NCBI GenBank assembly: GCA_022113835.1
Contig: JAILWY010000014.1
Location: 2,542,001 to 2,606,000, forward strand
DNA: 64,000 bases
Direction: 5' to 3'
Origin: Atopsyche davidsoni
Lineage: Eukaryota; Arthropoda; Insecta; Trichoptera; Hydrobiosidae
In this document: one piece after another, positions 24,101 to 36,100 of the stretch
Position numbering within the stretch: the first letter of the stretch is position 1
Layout: each line of letters starts with the position of its first letter
Notes under the pieces: model-generated
What the model was told of the DNA's origin: nothing
Databases searched by the model: none
Seen by the model: only the letters and a program-made list of their open reading frames with translations
Translations under genes and position numbers: made by a program

Positions 24101-27100
24101 ATCAAACATAAATCAATTGAGTTATCGATAAAATAATTCGAGTTAAAAATAAAATTATAACGGATATAATCACTTTTACGTTACAGCTTCAAAATTACGA
24201 TGAATTAAATTGACTATTCAGATTTTTATGCCATATATTAAGGCGGCTTATGATATTCAACAAAAAATGCTGTTGTATCCGATTTCATTTTAGGCGAATC
24301 GACTTTTTGTGTAAAATAGACAATGTTCGACTATCCGAACTCAATTTTGGACGTCTCGATTTTGATAAATATGTGAGCTACTTTGTGGCATCTTAAGAAT
24401 GAAATATTTTAGCATGCCCATCGAGTACACTTTTGTAAATAAATTGATAATATTAAATAATGTTTTTATTGATAAAAATTGTCTCTAGTGTATTATATAT
24501 CTTTTAAGTATAAATTTCTATCGAAGTTAACTCTAAATAATGAAACAAGCAATGCTATAACACGGTTTCCGTTCAACAACATTCCACCAACCTAATTGGA
24601 TAAGAAGAATATATTTAGTTTTTTTTATTACGTATATATTTGTTAATCTAATTTTTATGTATTTGGTTATTTCTGAGTTTCTTATGATTTCCATATAAGA
24701 GAGCCAACTTTACATAATTTAAAAAATATTTGAATCGATCGATGATTGCAATTAATCGATTGTGCCCATCACAGGTACGTTTTATAAATACGAATGAATA
24801 ATTTGCATCGAGTGAACGATTGCGATAGACGTTTAAAAATATATTGAAAGTTTAAATCTGCCTCGTTTTCAAAGCGGCTGTGTGGCTTGGACTTGTTAAA
24901 AATGTAAACCTGAAAAGCGAGCGACAGGCACGCAGTACAGTCTTTCCCTTTCAGGCGCTGAAAAAATAAATAAAATCGTCGAATTATTCAACGCTGTATT
25001 TTTAAGTAAATCGGCTTTTAAACACGTTAAACGAAACAGATTCGTACGCAATGAGCACGGGCGAGATAAAATATAATACTTAGTAGTTACTTTGTTTTTA
25101 CGTTAACTTAAACAATTCAACGTTTCAATGAAATCAGCGTGTCATGCAAATTTTTTTCAGCCAAATATTTCGATTACGATTGTTTTTGATTATGATCGTT
25201 TTATTTATTAAAGCTATTGAGAAGTGAAAGTGCTCACAATTAAAAACGATCAACTCTCCTAGTCATTTGTTTATTCGTATTTATTGTTGAAATATAGAGT
25301 ATCACAAATTTTTGTCTTAGTCGTAGATTTTTTAGAAGCCAAAATTATAGCTATTCCAAGTATACAAGCAGTTCAATAATAAACTAAGTGTTTCACTTGT
25401 GCACGAACCGTGGATTGTATAATCGCCAGGTAATTGTGATAATAATTGGACCATGAGGTGGTTAGTTTATTATTAATAGAAACTTTTTCTCAATCTATTG
25501 GTCTTATCTTTTTAAAAATATACAGTCAATATCTGAGCCTAGTTTGCAGATAATTTTATCAAAGCATGGCGCCGGTTCGGTTCCCAAAAAAGATAAACTG
25601 GCAGGTCATCAGATTACCGCTTGCTTCCTGAAATATTGTGAATCATAAATTTAATTATTAACTTTAATTGATTCACGCATAAGAGTGAAGGTGTTCAAGG
25701 CTTCGTAGATAAATAGCAAAGTGTGTGTAAATAATCTGATAAGAGTATTATGTAAATATTACTTCATCGGAGGAATTATCGATGTCATGCAACTTATTCA
25801 AGCAATACAATATGCACGCCCTAAAATCCCTTATAAACTATTTAAAAATAAATATTAATTATTTATTGACTGCAGCATTAAATATTTTATGAAAATATTT
25901 AATATTTTCCATTTAACAAAGTTTTTTCATAATTTCATTTTTCAATTATTAAAAACATTTTGTAAGATTGTATAAAGAAAATAGACCCGTTTACTTTTGA
26001 TATTTTGAAATTATAAGTAACCTTTGGAAGATCTCTTTAGTACTTTAGTACCATTCTCTGAATATTTATTCAGGCTTTATGGTGATGGGCATATTAATAA
26101 AATGTTTTTCTGGAAACATGACTATTTTATGCCATTTCGTGGAAAACTTAATATGCTTTCAACAACTCGAAGCCGTGAATGAATTGAGAGAAAATGCCTG
26201 TATTTTGCAAAATAGTAAAACCGTTTTATTTTTTTAATTATTTGTCATTGTTTTTACTAAAAAGTAGCCAAGGTCATCTGCATTGTAAACGAAGTTCACA
26301 CCAAACTTAACACAGCTTGTCTATTCAATTTCATTTACTTAATATATAACAATTCTCAGCCCAAAGCAGTGTAGTCAGTAATGATGAAAATCTAACGAAT
26401 TTCAAGGAGAAAAATGTTTTTGCCCTCACTAAAAAATAACCAAGGTCATCAGCATTACAAAGGAAGTTCACAGAGTTCGTCAATGTTATTTAATTTACCA
26501 AACATATAATAATGATAGACACCGGACGCACCTCTGATAAGAGCTTCAGAATTGTGTATTTTCAGAGTAATTCGTTTATTTTCTCGATAGGGCATAACTT
26601 GGAAATAATTGTGATGGTGGACGCAGAGGTGTGGCTGGTTGATGTGATTTGCGATACCAATAAAGGCCCTGGCCTCTGTTTGGGTTCCGGTCGATACAAT
26701 CGTGTCAGAACTCCATACTAGTGATGGGCACCATCGATCTTTTATGATAACCGATTTAATTCGAATTAAAAAAAACAACTATTAATTTATCGAATTTGCA
26801 TGTGTATAATCATAATATTCGATTATCCGAAATCAGTTTTATTTGATGAAATATATTGATTTGTTTTGGTTATCTTTTTACTTAGAAGTCATTGATTATT
26901 TAATAGGTTTTGTTTACTAATTGTAGACATGAAATTTTGGGTCTGTCGAAACAAAGAAAGTTTCAGGGCTGCACTTTATATTGGTGATCAAAAAATGTGA
27001 TTAATTATAAAAAAAACGATTTTATTTTGAATACACAATACGGAGTACGTCTGTCTTCACTAGTTTATTTTATACAACTTTGATAATAGTTTATGTTATC

Positions 27101-30100
27101 TTTAGAAAGTTTGCATAAGATATGAACTCTGAATGAATCAGCCAAACCACGTCACACCGGAGTAGAATTTCCTTAAAACTTTATTCACTATGTCGTATAT
27201 TTCAGTCACATGTCACTTGTAAACTGATTGTAGTTTTGTTGAATAGTTTTGCTAGTTAATACATGAACCGTGTTGATATAACGTTTACTATTAACTTGTA
27301 TATTCAAAGAAAAATATGGAAAGTCGGTAGAGCAGTTAAACTAATAAGACTGGCCCAGGAGATATACTTTTGGTGAAGTGGTCACCAACCTCTTTTAAGG
27401 AAAGGCATCTGAAGAAGAAGCTGAGAATGGCAGCTGATGTAGATTCAATAGAAATGAATTACAGATTTTCTATGTTTTGTTGGGACCAGTGGCTCTCAAA
27501 CTCTTTTGGCCCACGGACCCCCCTGGGTGAAAAACTACATAAATTCATATTATAGACTAGTTGGTGCAAGTATCGACTCTCTATTAACCTACCTGACTCA
27601 CCGCGATGCCTATTATTACTTTATGCACCTGTCTATATTTATATTTTACTTAGGACGTAAAATAGCTAATAATGTATTCATTGTTATATATTTTAACTTC
27701 CATATTAGTAAAAATGTGTCACAATTTTTTATTTATTTTATATTAAACCGCGGACCTCCTGACGTTGTTCAGTGACCCCCAAATCGATTTTAATTTTCTA
27801 AGGATCCACTGGGGTCCGTAGGGACCACTTTGAGAAGCACTGGTTTATATATATATTAAAATAACACAGACTTAGATTTTTTCTAAATGCTTGTGTAAAT
27901 GCTTGTGCAAACACAGCTCTGAGCTCAGTGTGGTAGCTTCTCTTCAAAATATTTCTGCATTCCATGCAGCGTGGAATTATTCCTAAACAAGGCTAACGGC
28001 TCCAAATCACAACGGTTTTTATTCATGCACCGGGCTTGATTATTCTCGTGCCGGCGTACATAATATATGAAGGGGTAAGCGATCGAGCCTATCGGCGGGG
28101 GTGCCGGGGGTGGGCCGTTTTGTTCGGGGAGGGCGGGCAAGGTATTGAGTGGCTGAGTGACTCGCGCCCCTCGCCTCTGTTTGCAGCCCCTTCCAGCTCC
28201 TTAACGGCTACCTCCCCCGCAGGGTTGAAGCACCACGCCAGATTGATTTTTGCCCTCATCAACACGCCGAGTGGGACTCGGAACTAAAATTAGGCATACA
28301 ATTATTTCTCGCTGAAATATATATATAAAGACTCCCGACGATTCGAAAAGCTGATAATTAATACGTTCACGAGGCTTTGCGACCGTTGTTAATGTATATA
28401 ATAAAAATATTTTTGTGTGTATCAACTCTTTCGTTAAGTTTCAACGGTACTGGATCTACTTTTTGGATACAAAATAAATCTGTAAAATTAATGAGTTTAA
28501 ATTAAGTTGAGCACACCTCTTCAACGCTTAAAGCGTTTTGGGTCGTTTCTTATATAAATCTCATTATAAATGACTTTACTTGTTGTTAACGAAAAATTAC
28601 TTTGCATAGAACAGTTATTGTATTTCGTATTCACTCGCCAACGATTTCGATGATAAAATTGTATGAAACCACAAAAATACGCATTGTTGTATTGACAACT
28701 CGAATTCGTTATTTTTCTTTCTGTCTATACATTAAATGGATTTTATTCCAAATAAAAAACGCAGTATATTCTGTTTCTGTAATTCTCTGCTGAAGGTTGT
28801 GGTGAATGTGCGCGTTCGTAGTGGTGCGCTCGAGGACAGCACATGGTATTTCTTATGTGAAACCTCGAGTTAGCAAGTACTCACAGTATCTTACAATCAT
28901 CACAACATACAGTGGTAACAAGTCCTAACGTAATAAGCCTACACCGTTCCAGGTGTAACCCGCATGCCGCTGCCATTGGCAAGGCAATAAAATTCACGAG
29001 ACTAATTCAGTTTATTACTTGTCTTTGTAAACTTCGTTAAGGGCGGCAAGCCCGAGCCTTATCCCAGGCAAAAGAAAACTAATCTGGCAAGAATATCACA
29101 TCTCCAACGCTGGGAGCTGAAATTTCAGTCAGTCTTTACAGCCTGATATTTTGTTCAAAATATTTTGTTAGAAAAATATTGACAACACTGGCGTGCGGTG
29201 AGTCCAGAACAAAGGCAAGCAGTTTTGTTGCATAAAAGCTTTAGTAATAGGGCATGCATATATTTATTTACAATACCAAGTTGCCTTTTGAAGTTTTTAC
29301 TTGAACATAAAAAAAGCAGTTTCAAGCAAGTAACAGCTTTGTAGGCCGGCTCCGTTTTTTTCCCTCATCGTCACGCACACACACATCAAAGTCAAATATT
29401 TGAAAAGTTTTGAGAGGTGTAAATAAAGAGTGCACATTTAGGCCCGCTCCTCCGGGGATGGGGTGACTTTCAGGAGTATTATATCAATAGAATGACCCAA
29501 CTCACGACACATAATACCTTTCAGTACAAGCTCGAGGTTCCTTGCCCGGAGCCTCCCAGCTACTGGGTTTCACAGGCGATAATGGCTCTCCCACTTGAGT
29601 TTGGAGAAGTCTACTTGTACAAGTAATAAAGTCATATCCTGAAAGTCTGTTGTATAGAGAGCCTTAAATAATAAATACGTGAATATATCAATAAATTTTT
29701 ACGATCAAAATAATACCTAAATAGACACACACATTGATTCGATTATTTACACTAATAACATATTACAATAATGTATTGATATGTTATGCTGAGAACCTTA
29801 AATAATTACTACGTGAATTTGTTACAAAAATCAAGTAAAAACTTATATTTTTCGTTTTTTTATATGGAGACCTGTAATATAAAAAAAGAAGAAAAATTGA
29901 TCAAATTGTTTTTACGTATTACAAAAAAATAATGAACCAGCAAACATTAAGGTTTTTGAGTAGTTAATTAAAAAAATAAACTATGTATTATTGATTGTGA
30001 GAATTGTGTAAATATCTAAGAGTTAGTTATAGTATACTAGTTTGTAAGTTTTGATATATGTAGATATACGTTGCGTAATAAAAAAAACGCACTATGCGGC

Positions 30101-33100
30101 TTGTTTCTAAGAAAAAAAAATAGGTCAATTTTAATCTTTATTTGCGCATACGCGGTTTTGAGATACGACTATTATTTCTTTGAAAAATCGCGTATACACG
30201 TTTATATGTTTCGAAACACAGTTTGGGAAGCGATCCTCTAAATGGGTAGATGCAAGGTGCCTTTTTGGGGGGTATGTTTATCCGAAACTTAAGTGTGCCT
30301 TAAGCCTGGCGGTTCGCGACTCCCTTTGTCCGCGCCCTGCCCACCCTCGGGTATATATAATATAGACTTTTATTTATACAGTAGCTTGCGAAGCCGACGG
30401 CCAATATTATTATTGCCAAGTTAGCCTGCAGGATGCGGGGAAGCCTTCTACTCCCTGTCGACTGATTTATTATGAACACACTAGTGGTGGGCACAGTCGG
30501 TTCGTTCCATCGAACAAACGGATTCATCGACACTCAAACATGACAGGTTGATTTGCAACGACGAGTGCATTTATTTATATTATAATAAACCAACAAATGA
30601 CTGATGATTAAATCTAATAATCAAGAGCTGGTGGTCAAGCATTGTTGTTGCAAAGTTTCCTTGCAGGATTCGGGAAAGCCCTTCACTCCGCACATACGCA
30701 CAATAAATTTATTATTGTTGGGTGGGTAGTAAAAAAAATCTAGCTTGTATATTTGATTTATGATTATTTTATTCAGCAGGATTTTATGTTAAGAATTTGG
30801 ATGCCAAAGTGTGTCGACTGTGCCCATCACTAAAAGTGAAAATAAAATACTGGGGATGCGATAGAGAAGCTATGGTAGAGGCAACATGATGAATTAGTTG
30901 CGAAACAAATGGAAAACTGCTAAATACTTCGTTAATTAATCTCGTGAATCTCGACGAACTTTAGTTTTTACCAACGCGAAGTTGTTTGGAGAAGATAACA
31001 GAAACATAAAATACAAATCACCGGCGATCAAATATTTAATAAATCCGTATTTTTTAACCCACACAGGTTTGACGAGTATATTAATTTTATTTATTCGTAC
31101 ACGAAGCAACGAGATCCTTGATAGTATTTTTTGATACACTTGTGAGATTCTAAGCAATGCTTTCTGATTATAGCGTCTTTGTAATACTTACGACTACTGT
31201 AGCTCTGAGCGAGAATTTGAACCGTCGCATACAGGTGTGTCTTTAATGAACGATTAAGTTGCTTTTTTATTTGGGAATCCCTTGAATTTTTTAAAATGTT
31301 TTATTTAAAAATTTGAAGTGACGTTATAATTTAGAAAAACCGATTTGCGTATTTAGTTTTAAAACAAAGCTTTGTGGGATGATTTCATCCTGAATTAACA
31401 GTCGGAAGTTTTCAAATAATTTCTATTTTATAATCAGAAATGCAAACCAAACGTATCTCAAAAGCGGGTTTTGGTTCAACTAGTCTGAAATTTGGTTTCA
31501 GTTTCAGTCTCAGTGGCTGAAACTTTCGAGCGGTTGTTTCAGTTTCCATTTGGTGCATTCATTATATATGTCTAACAGTTTTGCGCATTAAATACCCGTG
31601 ATAAGTAAAGATCATTTTAATATTGAATTAAATATTTTTTAATTTGTCTGTGAATTGCCTACTTTTTATTTATAATTCCATAAAAAATTACAGACCATTT
31701 TTATTTTATTCTATGTGCTGCGAGTGTATTTTGCCTTATAGACGCAAAGTAAAGATATTTTTAGTTCGAAAATGTTCTTCATAAAGTGAAAGTTCATTTT
31801 ACATTAATCACTTAATCATTTTAAAGTTTTATGGTATATTATTGTTTAATGAACAAGGAAAATACACACCGTTGTATTTTAGAGCATTTTATATACATGC
31901 CATGTAAATAAATTTCGTCTTCGAATAATCTGGACCAAATGTGAAGGAAAGGGATCGAGCCCAGAGCCAAAGCAATATCTTTCTTGTTGATTAGGATGTA
32001 AAGAAATGTGAACCAAGTACAATATAATAAATAATAAAAATATTGGTAAGTTTGCTGTTTTGTTAATATATTTCCTATTTTGCTATCGTTGCAGACTTTG
32101 TCCACGTATTCTGGTGCAGAGGTGACCAAGTGCTGTGGAGACGGCATGAGCTTCAGCAAGGACATGAGCGAGTGCGTGAACACCTCCATGAACTTCACCC
32201 CCATGTTCACCCTCTTTAACGGCACCCACACCAAAGACATGGAAGGAAACCTCTTCGAGACCACCTTCAACAACCCCTGCAAGCACAAAGGGTAGGTATC
32301 TCCTGATTTTTGATTTGACGTTTTATATATTTTTGGTATCCCGGGTTTGGAGTATAATAGCAAAAAAACAGAAGAAATATGGCTTTTTATAGAGACTAAT
32401 AAAAAAACTGTCCTACCCGGATTCAAAGCAGAGACTTCGTGGTCATTCTATGAGAAAAATTATATTGGTGTATAAAATTTCAAATATAATACATTTCACC
32501 TTCAAACCAAACAAAAATAATTATAAGATTTTGAAAAATGCTAAAAAGCACAGTTGAAAAAAAATAAATGTTCATTTATCATACATAATTAGTAAAATAA
32601 ACCTTTTTGCAAAAAAATCGTGATTGAGTTTTTGTCATTTTTCGTATTGATTAAATGAAAAGTCGATATGTTAAACTCGCTTTTTTTTATTCAAAACAAA
32701 ATTAACGTCCAAATGGTACCTGATTTTTTTTAAACGTATATAACTATCTTGTTGAGGGACAAGGCATTTGATTGGTGAAGATCCATTATTGCTATGATAA
32801 AAAGTAACTTTGTATTTTTGTCTTCACTTTGAGTTTATTAGAATTATTTGCATAACTAGTCTCGACCCTATACACCGGGTCATCATCAGATGCACGACTA
32901 AGCTAAACATATAACTATTTTGAAATTCACACTAATCAAAGACTATTTCCCCAGGTACATCGTGGACCCGTCTGCCCCAGTAGATCCCGATTCCGGTCTG
33001 TACGGGGAAATATTCTTCCTGCTCCCCAACGGATCGGTGTTCATCGTGCAGAAGAACAAGTCGGAGCCCAATGAGATGCTGATGCCGGATGAGTTCTGCA

Positions 33101-36100
33101 TGGAGATGTTCTGGGACGAGAAGAAGAACGACGCTGTGGCCCTCCCCTACATCTGCTTCCCTCCTGATCCAGAGCCCTCCAACGTCTGGATCATCATCAT
33201 CGCTATTTGTAAGTGCCTTTAAAAAGCCTTTCAACTCATTAGTATGACATTGCCAGGGTGGTTCTAAATTATTTGATTGATAAAATTTAGCTTTATATCT
33301 AGCATATTATTGCAAGAATTGGATTAGCTGGTCTTCTCTATAAAGGATTGTTATGATTGTTTGATCTATCTTTTAGACATTAGAACTCACTGATACGATA
33401 TTACTGGACTGATTGCAACCTCCTCAAAACACTTCAAACATTATATTTTATATTCCGTATAGTTACAGTATTTTTACGGATTGGTCACAAAGAATCTTCA
33501 CAGACTGTTTCAAATCGTTTTCCTATTTTTTTTAACCCGTTTCAATATAAAAATATTTGCACTTTTTTGACCTTTGTATTCAATGTGATAATCTGTGAAA
33601 ATTTAATATGTATTTTTTTACATTCTTACAAATCAACCAGACGATTAAGTAATAGCAATAAAAGATTCAACTCAATATCAAAACATATAAGGATGAATCA
33701 AAATTACATACAATTCAAAGGTTATTGAAAAATAATAAGTAAAAACGTATATTACAAAAAAAAAAGTTTTTTTTTGTGTGCTAAGTGTAAATTAAAATTG
33801 TGGCTTCAAATTAATAAGCACTTTAAAGTTGTTTCAAAAAGAGTTGAAGCCTAATTACCGGGAAATTCTTTTCAATTAGACGACAAAAGAATAACTCCGT
33901 GCACGCGTGCGTGGCCCGCGAATTAAACCGCAATAAAGGGGATGTTTCAGAACAGAAGCAAGGCCGGGCGGAGCGTAAGGGCTGTTTTCACAAAAAGCGC
34001 CCCGAAGAAAACGAACTCCCCCGCGCGGGGGTGAAAAATCGTTGCGGGCCCGGCTGATGGCCGGCGGCACGCGAACCTATTCTTGGCACCCCTGCCCCTC
34101 CCCGAGCCTCAGACTGTCCCCCACGCTGATGCGCACTGTCCCCCACAAACACCCATCGAACTAACTACGATATAATATGCTTCGTATATTAATTTTACGT
34201 GCACCAATGATTATTATTACCTCCACCCTTATGAACTAATCTACTATACAAATGTTGCTAGATAATTTTTTGATGACTCTAAAGCACTTGTGGTGTATAT
34301 AAATTCAGTTTATATATTAATATTTCTCAAGTCTATTTATTGTGACAGTTGTTTTTGACGGCCTTGGTCCGAGGGGCAGACTGTCCCCCACGCTGATGCG
34401 TACTGTCCCCCACGCGTTTCTATCAAATACCCATCGAACTAACTACAATATAATATGCTTCGTATATTAATTTTACGTGCACCAATGATTATTATCACCT
34501 CCACCCTTATGAACTGATCTACTATACAAAGGTTGCTAGATAATTTTTTGATGACTTTAAAGCACTTTTGGCGTATATAAATTTCTCAAGTCTATTTATT
34601 GTGGCAGTTGTTTTTGACGCCATTTGATGATGGTTATATAGAACAAACGAACTTTGTAGGCTTGTTGGGCAAGAGATCTAGACGTGTCCCGACTTGGCAG
34701 GTGAATCCCAAACTGATATAATTGGGCTTACGCCTGTTTTAATTTGTTCGGAGATAATTTGTGTTGACTTTGCACGATTCGTATTAAAAAAATAGTTTGG
34801 CATGTACAAATTATTCATTTCGATTTAATTAACAAATAACCGGTATAAATTTCAAATACAACCTAGAAACTAATTTTTTTTCCCTTTCCATCCCAAAAGC
34901 ACTGTCACATTTTATTAAGTATTTGCCTTGTTATTTAATCGCATATTTATTTTATTGCCTCTATTTAATCATTAGTTGAAAATCGTATAGAATAACGCAA
35001 ATAAATGAGAGTAAATAAACGGTTTCTATCGTTGCAAAAGCCTGAGTAACGCATTACGTATTACGCGCCCTTATTTTTTTTATACAACCCCGTACTGCTG
35101 AGGGATGGTAGAGGGATGGAGGCTCTGGCTTGGCGGCGGGGAACTCCGTAATTGAGCTGTGTCGATGGGCTGGCTAATTGAATAGCCTAATAGAACGTAA
35201 CCAAGATTGATAGCGAAGAAGAACGAGCATCGCCAGAATCAATTCATTGCTAATTTGGCTCGGAGGACGTCTAACATGTCGCTTACAATCCGCATTACGG
35301 GTTTTTTTGACGTGGAGATTGCGACTTGCGACTTGCGACTCTGTAGCAAGGGAAGATTCTGTCAAGCTGCCTGCATGCACTGCGAGAAAACCGACGTCCG
35401 AACGTTTATTACAATCGGTTGGCTACATACTTAGCAACACAACATACAACCAATTTGCGATTAGCTGAAAGCGTCCATTTATTTTGAGTGTTTTTTAATG
35501 GCTAAATAGGACGTTATTGGCAAATTTCTACTCGGTTGTGATACAACTGATTGCTTCAAGAAAAAATGAATTTAATAAAATCATATCTCATTATCTTAAA
35601 GCACGTGTAATATATAAATTTTCAAATAAAAACACCCATATGAAAATAGCTTCATCCAGCGTATATACTGTCTATCAAATTTTAGTGTTTTTGAAAGTTA
35701 ACAACATGAAGAAAAACACCAGGGAATTAACAATATATTTGATGTTTTTCTTGTAATATTTTATTTTATTATAGTTACTGTTCGATACGAATTTGTTCGA
35801 AGCTCTGTTATTTTAACTCGTTTATTATGAAAGTCACGGGATATACGTCTGTATATTTTTTGAGTAATTCAATGTCGCTTATTGAATTATTCCATGTAAA
35901 AAACTATAAGATATTTTAAGATAAAGCCTCCATCTATAAATATTTTCTTTACAAACTCTTAAACAGGAGTACCGCACGCACGCTCACACATTACTGGAGG
36001 GTCTAGAAAGGTCTAACATCGTTTCTCTTTGGTAAAAGTTATCAAGAATTAACAGACTTTAACTCTTAGAACTTTGTTTGCGTAGTTGAACGTCTTTTGC

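Larger units (their letters stand above)
13251..32094 (+). other. Receptor intron 1 (18.8 kb)
   Basis: No nested gene could be supported on either strand. The intron holds MITE-like elements (13706-13851, 18576-19066, 19358-19610, 23966-24773, 27487-27842, 30482-30832), LINE stubs, a tRNA-like sequence at 22775-22850, microsatellites, and moderately GC-rich blocks without repeat character (about 16470-16900, 17560-17830, 23215-23470, 26510-26700, 28060-28290, 28800-28990, 29440-29640). The rest is plain AT-rich sequence. Confidence 0.75.

Noticed and set aside
31839..32426. 195-codon open frame on the minus strand
   Set aside because: It is a shadow of receptor exon 2 and its flanks, with no domain resemblance. 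The plus-strand exon has splice sites and conserved Cys motifs.
32932..33234. 100-codon minus-strand frame opposite receptor exon 3
   Set aside because: It is the antisense of a real exon.
34111..34620. CRISPR-like array
   Set aside because: Only two long near-identical units with no short repeat/spacer pattern, in a eukaryotic intron.
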